Assembly: GCA_001430745.1 (NCBI GenBank)
Contig: KQ482013.1
Coordinates: forward strand, 279,699 to 290,436
Direction of reading: 5' to 3'
DNA length: 10,738 nt
DNA from: Auxenochlorella pyrenoidosa
Taxonomy: Eukaryota; Chlorophyta; Trebouxiophyceae; Chlorellales; Chlorellaceae
Every line of letters begins with the position of its first letter. Positions within the stretch are counted from its first letter, which is position 1. The notes beneath the pieces are model-generated. The model had not been told where the DNA came from. It made no database searches and saw nothing but the letters and a program-made list of their open reading frames with translations. Shown piece after piece: positions 5,485-10,738 of this stretch. The translations under genes were made by a program, and so were the position numbers.

Positions 5485-8400
5485 ATGCCAGCCTGCTCGG
5501 CCGCGGTGCTCCACGGTGTGGACGACCTTCGTGTGCAGGCCTGGGAGCTTCCAGGCGAGCCCGGGCGCTCAAACGCCGTGATCGGCTACGGCGCAGAGCG
5601 GGTTGGCCCACTACAAGCCATTCCGTCGCCTGCCGTCGGCGGGCTGCTCTGCCGGGCGCCCCAGCGTGCGCCGCACCTTCACGTCTGGTCACCTATCAAT
5701 CATGGAGTCCAGACACACTGCTCTGCCCATCGTTGTCACTCCATTTCATCTGCAGCTGGTCCAGCACAGGGCTGCGTGCGCGTGCGTGTGCGAGCAGTGG
5801 GCATTTGCGGCAGTGATGTGCACTACTGGAAGCGGGTGAGCCCGGCCTTGGGGATCAACCGCTCATGTTGCATCCACGTGGCCAGGCATCAACAGCGCGT
5901 TCCATAAACAGCTGCCGCCCGTGCTCCCGCAGACCTGTGGCGGCACACGGACGCTATGGATGGCCCTGGCATCAGTTGGCCTGCGCCGCCGCTGTGGCAT
6001 ACAGCTGCTGCTTGTGTTGGCGCCACCAGCACCGAAGTGCTTGCACCGACTCGTCTCCTTTCTGCTCCCTGGCTCTGTACTCCTGCCTCAGGGGCGAATT
6101 GGGCATTTTGTGCTGGACTCCCCCATGGTGATCGGCCACGAATCAGCCGGAGAAGGCAGGCGGGGCGGGGCAGGCCGCTACTGCAGTCTCTCACGGTGCC
6201 TTTGAGCTGCCGCTGGCAGCCAGCTGCTGGCTACCCGGCCTGCTGCGCTATCCCGCGCAGTGCGCCCTCCAGCCATCCCCTGCCATACCTGACCGCTCCA
6301 GCCCCTACCCGCCCGCCTTCCTGGTCACGACGCCCCTGCAGTGGTTGCCGTGGGAGAGGGGGTCACGGGGCTGCAGGTGGGCGACAGGGTGGCGCTGGAG
6401 CCTGGTATCCCATGCTGCTCGCACCGGCGGTACAGGTGGGTCCGTAATACACGGCCGCAGGAACCCATCCGTACAACCCACAGCCGCCTTTGGCTGCTCA
6501 CAGACTGGGCTCAAACCCTGCCGGGTCACTTTGCAAATGGAACTCGAGACTCCAGGAACCGCCATGCCCAGCGCAAAAAACTGCGCTGCCCAGCGCTGCC
6601 GTCCCGCTGTCCCGCCTGCAGGGAGGGGCGGTACAACCTGGCACCCATCAGGTTCTTTGCCACCCCGCCCGTGCACGGTTCGCTGGCAGAGGTGAGGCCC
6701 CGGGGGCCGCTGCGGGAAGAGAGGGGCCTGCGCTCGCCGCCTCTGCCTGACCTCTTGCTCCTGCCGGGCCCCCCGCCCCCCTGCCCCACCCCCTCACCCC
6801 ACTCCATCCACCCCCAATCCCTTTCCCATCCCACCCTCAGTTTGTGGACCACCCAGAAGAGTGGTGCTACCGCCTGCCCGCCGGCCTGAGCTTTGAGCAG
6901 GGCGCCATGTGCGAGCCGCTGTCAGGTGCAGGGGCTGGCTGCTGCAAGGCAGCGGGGGACCTGCAGTCGGGAGCAATCTGCACTGTGGAGCAACCTGCAC
7001 TTGGCAGCCGGCCAGGGGCCTGGGGGTGCCGGACAGCATCCAATCTGCAGCTCAAGACGCCCGGCTGCTGCCCAGGGCTTGGCCTGCCGCGGGCCTACCG
7101 CCGTGCCCACCTGCCGCCGCTGCCGCTGTTCCCATGACCGGCTGCCCCTCGCAGTGGGCATCCATGCCTGTCGGCGGGCAGGGGTGGCCCCCGGGCAGAA
7201 AGTGGCCATCATGGGAGCTGGACCCATAGGCAAGTGGCACGCCAGTTGCCTGACTGGATGCCAACGCAGAAGCGCAGCTGAACAGCATGGGGTAGGAGTA
7301 TGAGCGGCTGCGGCACGCGCCAGCTGCTGCTGGTCAGGCAGGACACGCATCTCAACCCGGAAGCATCTGTTGCATGCGCCTGTGGCCAGCGCAGAGCGGG
7401 GCAGTGTGGCCCGCCCCGCGCACACCTGCCGGCCCGGCCCCTGCCCTGCAGGGCTGGTGACGCTGCTGGCGGCCCGGGCGTACGGCGCCGACGCTGTGGC
7501 AGTTACAGACCTGAAGCAGCCCAACTTGGACCTTGCGCGGCAGGCAAGGCAGCAGGGCTGCCGCTGTCTTGCATGCCTGCTCCGGCACAGCGGGCAGCGC
7601 ATGGCACACATGCCACCTGGATGCCAAGGCGAGGGTGCATCGTTGCTTTGACCCTGCCCACTGCCCTGCCCACTGCCCTGCCCCTCAGCTGGGCGCTGAC
7701 CTGGCGCAACAGACCTCGGTACTGGAGGCCCCCGCCGCCATCGCCGCCGCCCTGCGCGCCGAGGCGGGGGCGGCAGATGGCTTTGATGCCGTCATCGACT
7801 GCGCCGGCTTTGAGCAGACCATGCAGGCGAGCTCCCTGTTGCATTTGCTCGCACTGCATTGTACTGTGTTGTTGCCTGCAACCTTGACGTGGCAACCAGC
7901 TGTGCAAAGTGCAGCCGGGCATGTGAGCAAGGCGCTGCCCGGCGTGTGGAACGGTGCATACCACGTGCCCCTCCTTGGCGGGGCCAGCAGGAGTGGCTGC
8001 ATGCAGGGCGCTGGGCTGGGAACCCCAGCGGCGCCCCAGGATGCCTGGCAGCGCAGGCAAAGCGCCGGGCTCCCCGCCTGCCTGCCTTGGGCTGACCTGG
8101 GTGCTCCCTGATGAGCCCAGATGCTGGTGCCTCTGCGCTGCCTGTCGCCACTGCTTCCGCCCCGCTGCGGCTCTGCTGCTGCCTGCTGTCCCGCAGGTGG
8201 CACTGGCGGCCTGCGCCAGCGGCGGCAAGGTGGTGCTGGTGAGGGGCTTGGTGCCAGGGCCCAGCAGTGCATGGTCTGTCTTCTGCACGTGCTCACATGC
8301 TGTCCATCGTCTGGGCGGGCACCCGGGCGCAGAGGGTGCAGCCGCTGGTGGATGGGTGGCCTGGGTGGGTGTCCCCACTCCTGCGTCGCTGCACTGCCCG

Positions 8401-9276
8401 GCGCAGGTGGGCATGGGGCAGGAGGAGATGCGGCTGCCGCTGGTGGAGGCATCCACCCGGGAGGTGGACATCCTCGGCTGCTTCAGATACGCCAACACGG
8501 TGAGGGGGGGTGGGGGGGGGGGGGGCTGGCTTTTTGGTTTAACTGCTGCCGGCCAGGGGTGGGCTGCTTCCGCCATGCCAACACAGTGAGCGACGGCCAG
8601 GCGGCTGTTTTGTGTGCCGGCCAAGGCTCGGCATCAGTTTTGGCAGCGGGAGTGCTCTGCACCGCTCAGGATGGGCTTTGTGCCGGCCAGGGGTGGGCTG
8701 CTTTAGCTGCCGGCCATTGGTTGTGTCCCTGCGCAGCTCTTCTCCACGCTGCTGCCCGACTGCGCCAAGCATGCCTTGGCACGCGGTTTCCGCCTCACCC
8801 TGTCTCTCTCTGTGGGCCATGCCGCCGCCTCGCCCGAGCAGAAGTACTGTCAGTAAGCGTGTGCTGCGCGCGCCTCCCGTCCTGCAGTACCCTCTGTGCA
8901 TCAGCCTGCTGGCCTCGGGGCGCGTGGACGTGACGCCCCTCATCACGCACAGGTGGAAAACTGCATGGGCAGCTCAGAAGGGTGCTCACCTCTTGGGGGC
9001 TGCACAGGCGGTCCAGCGCTGGCGGCTGAGCCTGCCTGGTTGTGCAAGGGCGTGCACCCTGGCTGGCAGCGCTGCAGTGCTCCCAGCCTCGGCTGGGCCC
9101 GGACCAGCCCTCTCGAGTGTGAGAAGGGATCGCGCTGCGACTTCCCCCCCTGTGGCGCCCCCACATGTCCATGCGCCCGTAGGTTTGGGTTCAGCCAGGA
9201 GGGCGTGCAGCAGGGCTTCGAGACGGCGCACCTGGCAGACTCCACGGGCGCGGTCAAGGTCATGTTCAACCTCTGA
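5485..9276 (+). CDS. SDH: NAD-dependent zinc sorbitol/polyol dehydrogenase (MDR family)
   Basis: Model: join(5485..5577, 5770..5835, 6092..6155, 6342..6435, 6622..6691, 6841..6925, 7155..7229, 7452..7543, 7689..7826, 8197..8238, 8407..8499, 8888..8952, 9183..9276), 1071 nt, 356 aa, matching the usual 355-365 aa. The enzyme should oxidise sorbitol (also xylitol or iditol in this family) to a ketose with NAD+, in the cytosol, as no targeting peptide is seen. Seen directly: GICGSD with catalytic zinc ligand Cys44; GHE with His69 and Glu70; EPLSVG with Glu154; the nucleotide loop GAGPIG at 178-183; TD at 201-202, with Asp as expected for NAD; REVDILGCFRYANT; and the end KVMFNL. Introns 3, 7, 8 and 9 start with GC. 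Exon 1 could instead end at 5598 (donor GTTGGC, same phase), and the intron 4 boundary is open to question. The usual plant-type structural zinc cysteines are mostly missing. Identity as a polyol dehydrogenase is firm; the exact substrate is not. Confidence 0.93.
6156..6341 (+). other. SDH intron 3, GC-AG type
   Basis: The exon ends GGAGAAG and the intron begins GCAGGC. It ends CCCCTGCAG. Phase 1 joining gives GHESAGEVVAVGEGVTG, the conserved family reading. There is no GT at or near this junction that keeps the conserved sequence. Confidence 0.85.
7230..7451 (+). other. SDH intron 7, GC-AG type
   Basis: The donor is ATAG|GCAAGT, the GC-donor consensus, and the acceptor is CCCTGCAG. Phase 1 joining completes the second Gly of GAGPIG and continues into LVTLLAARAYGA, as expected for this nucleotide-binding fold. 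Confidence 0.9.
7544..7688 (+). other. SDH intron 8, GC-AG type
   Basis: The donor is CGGCAG|GCAAGG and the acceptor CCCCTCAG. Phase 0 joining gives NLDLARQLGADLAQQ, the expected stretch after the Rossmann beta-2 Asp. The intron is 145 bp and ends in a CTGCCCA/CTGCC-rich pyrimidine repeat. Confidence 0.88.
7827..8196 (+). other. SDH intron 9, GC-AG type
   Basis: The donor is ATGCAG|GCGAGC and the acceptor GTCCCGCAG. Phase 0 joining gives CAGFEQTMQVALAACASGG, matching the family. The 370-bp intron shows no further feature. Confidence 0.85.
8504..8525. repeat. Poly-G tract beside the intron 11 donor (G7 T G14)
   Basis: The run starts right after the GTGA of the intron 11 5' splice site at 8500. 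On the transcript it is a G-rich stretch that could fold into a quadruplex next to the donor. Its length is likely to vary between individuals and to be hard to sequence. Confidence 0.93.
8547..8715 (+). repeat. Imperfect GCCGGCCA-centred repeats in SDH intron 11
   Basis: A 23-bp sequence beginning TGCCGGCCAGGGG occurs at 8547-8569 and again at 8681-8703. Shorter GCCGGCCA cores lie near 8616 and 8708. They are all within the 388-bp intron 11 (8500-8887) and have no coding support. Confidence 0.8.
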
Positions 9277-9695
9277 TATGCCCACCGGCTGTGCTCTGGG
9301 CATGGCTGGCTTTGCGCAGCGCAGCACCGCCGCTCGGCTTGGATGCTGGGGCAGCATGGGCAATGCCGCTGAAGATGGCATCGGCATAGCCATATTCCCA
9401 GGTCGATGCCTGGTCCCTGCGGCATCGGCCACATCGCAGATCCATCTGCGCCGCTGCCAGAATGCGGGACAGGGTGCATGCTGCGTTCGGGAGCACCTGT
9501 CGTCGAGTGCAGCGTGGATCTTGTGAAAACCCACATCAGCTGTACCGCAACCGTAAGCTGTGGTCGGCTCAAACCACCAGGGAAGCCAGAAGGTGCCCCT
9601 TGATCACCAAATGCCACACACAGCTGGCGCCGCCGCCGCAGCAGCAGAACCACCCATCGGCTCCACCGTTGCCTCTCCGATTATTTCTAGCAACC
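9277..9695 (+). other. SDH 3' end and intergenic spacer to the next gene
   Basis: This 419-bp stretch must hold the 3' UTR of the dehydrogenase and the promoter and leader of the gene at 9696. No TGTAA and no TATA box were found. An in-frame upstream ATG at 9462 could extend the next protein by 78 residues, but it lies close behind the dehydrogenase stop. Confidence 0.5.
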
Positions 9696-10471
9696 ATGGC
9701 CGACTCCAACTGCCAGATAGTTCAGACGGCGCTGCTGGCCCTGCAGCACCGGGGCGGCACCTTCCCGGCTGAGCTCTTCTCGCCGCTTTTCCGGGTGCGC
9801 AGCTGCGGCGCCCGGATGGATCTGGAGGGACTGCGGCTGACATGGCGGGAGCGGCAGGTGAGGCTTCAGGTCGAGGTTGATGTCGGTGCCGCAGCGGCGG
9901 CGCCTGCACTGCTGTCGTCGCCAGCGCCGCACCCTTCTGCGCCGCTCCACGGCGACCTTTGCCTCGCTGGTCCTTTGCAGTCGCTGGTCCGCGAGGTCGG
10001 CCTCAAGGTGGTGGACACAATAGCTAGAGCAGACCAGGTGGCGGTGGTGCGGCGAGGCATGGTCAGGGCTGCCGACGGCAGCCAGACCCAGCTCTGTGTC
10101 ATCGATGTCTGGCGCCTGGAGGGCGGGCTGGTGAGCCGCAGGGGCCGCGTGGATGACTGCATGCTCAGTGGGATGCACGGCAGGCGGTTTGCTGCTGCTC
10201 GCAATCGCTGATGGCGACACCGCGGCTCCTGGCTGCCTATGGCAGGCTGACGAGGCACGAGGAGGCTCAGTGCTGTCTTGTTTCTGAGCAGGCAATGGAG
10301 GAGAGCTGATGACAATCCCTAATCTCCCGTCTCCTTTCCTTACCTGCGCAGATAGTGGAGGGCGAGCAGTGCTGGAACAGGCTGGCAGGTCCCGCGGCCG
10401 ACGACATGCCGCTGACAGCCAAGGAGGGCGCAAACGCCGAGTCGGTCAGGCTGGCGCTGGCGAGCCTGCAG
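9696..10471 (+). CDS. NTF2-like/SnoaL-like small domain protein, possibly 3' partial
   Basis: Model: join(9696..9857, 9981..10130, 10352..10471), three phase-0 exons giving 144 aa so far. Introns are 9858-9980 (GTGAGG...TTTGCAG) and 10131-10351 (GTGAGC...GCGCAG). The ATG has a strong context (CAACCATGG). Joining exons 2 and 3 gives VIDVWRLEGGLIVEGEQCW, resembling the beta-strand, turn and strand (V-W/F-R-x-x-x-G-x-I-x-E) that ends SnoaL-like polyketide cyclase and NTF2-like domains. The upstream VVDTIARADQVAVVRRG fits the strands before it. The fold call is from pattern only; the substrate or partner is unknown. Exon 3 ends CTGCAG|GCAAGT, a consensus GC donor, so the gene may run off the window. 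If that site is not used, the frame adds 12 residues and stops at 10508-10510. An earlier in-frame ATG at 9462 is possible. Confidence 0.6.
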
Positions 10472-10738
10472 GCAAGTACCGGACTGCCTGCTTGCCTGCC
10501 TGGCGTCTGAGCACTGCCCCACTTGATTGCCTTCAGTGGTTGTCACTCCGCCCATGGCTGCCCGGCGTGTGCCATTCTCCCCGGCTGCTGTGGGGCGTGC
10601 ACGCCTGCCTGCAGCGCTGGCCCCCCCGCCTGCGATGGCCTGCCACTGCCGCGCGCTTCACCACTGCTGCTTGCAAAATATGAGAGGCATGCAGGCTTGC
10701 ATCCTTCGTCTGAGACGGCTGCTGCTGCTACCCCCCCC
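10472..10738 (+). other. Possible GC-AG intron running off the right edge
   Basis: The stretch starts GCAAGT directly after CAG. It contains no convincing exon; open frames are low-complexity. A cytosine run reaches the window end. If it is not an intron, 10472-10510 is the end of the coding region and the rest is 3' UTR without a TGTAA. Confidence 0.4.

Noticed and set aside
6411..6594. Alternative dehydrogenase splice from a GTATCC donor to the acceptor at 6594
   Set aside because: It recovers CPAC but loses the GIPC segment and one residue of the conserved spacing, and the donor is weaker than ACAG|GTGGGT. It is listed as a finding rather than used in the model.
7503..8624. 373-aa open frame on the minus strand
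   Set aside because: It runs antisense across dehydrogenase exons 8-11 and their introns. GC-rich coding DNA often leaves the opposite strand open, and no family motif or splice structure supports it.
9462..9695. Upstream in-frame ATG extending the 9696 protein by 78 residues
   Set aside because: It begins 186 bp after the dehydrogenase stop, leaving little room for a 3' UTR and promoter, and the added sequence is low-complexity. The ATG at 9696 has a much better context. It is not fully excluded.
9687..10433. 248-aa open frame on the minus strand
   Set aside because: It is antisense to all three exons of the 9696 gene and is low-complexity Ala/Ser/Arg-rich with no recognisable domain.
1..10738. 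Search for transposons, CRISPR arrays, tRNA/rRNA genes or viral genes
   Set aside because: No transposase or reverse transcriptase motifs, terminal repeats, regular spacer arrays or RNA gene signatures were seen. The only long repeat is the direct gene duplication.

Overview
The window looks like nuclear DNA of a green alga, probably a Chlorella-like or other trebouxiophyte chlorophyte. The signs are GC-rich sequence, intron-rich genes with introns of roughly 120-390 bp, coding exons whose third positions favour G/C, a TGTAA-type polyadenylation signal, A/C-rich contexts at start codons and many microsatellites. No prokaryotic operon, RNA gene, CRISPR array or transposase was seen. All genes read on the + strand.

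Layout. Positions 1-2261 hold the 3' part of gene A, a small single-pass membrane protein whose first exon lies off the left edge. A (CTTG)24 microsatellite lies in its intron, and a long 3' untranslated tract ends at a TGTAA. Positions 2262-2843 are intergenic and promoter sequence with a TATA box at 2702. Positions 2844-5408 hold gene B, a tandem paralogue of gene A. The direct duplication runs from about 170-2239 to 3429-5408 and includes introns, exons and about 850 bp of downstream non-coding DNA. I do not recognise the family. Splicing creates a clean transmembrane helix followed by Cys and basic residues, then an Ala/Gly/Pro/Ser-rich tail with a conserved C-terminus.

Positions 5485-9276 hold a complete zinc-dependent sorbitol (polyol) dehydrogenase gene. 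I reconstruct 13 exons coding for 356 aa, the family's usual length. Four of its 12 introns use GC rather than GT at the 5' splice site. Positions 9696 to the right edge hold a gene whose three visible exons read like an NTF2-like/SnoaL-like small domain. Its third exon may also end at a GC donor.

The genes do not form an obvious pathway. The dehydrogenase would interconvert sorbitol or related polyols and ketoses in the cytosol. The two membrane proteins are lineage-specific tandem duplicates. The right-hand gene is a small pocket-fold protein of unknown substrate. The points of most interest are the concentration of GC-AG introns, the duplicated orphan membrane gene with its unusually conserved non-coding tail, and the altered structural-zinc region of the dehydrogenase.
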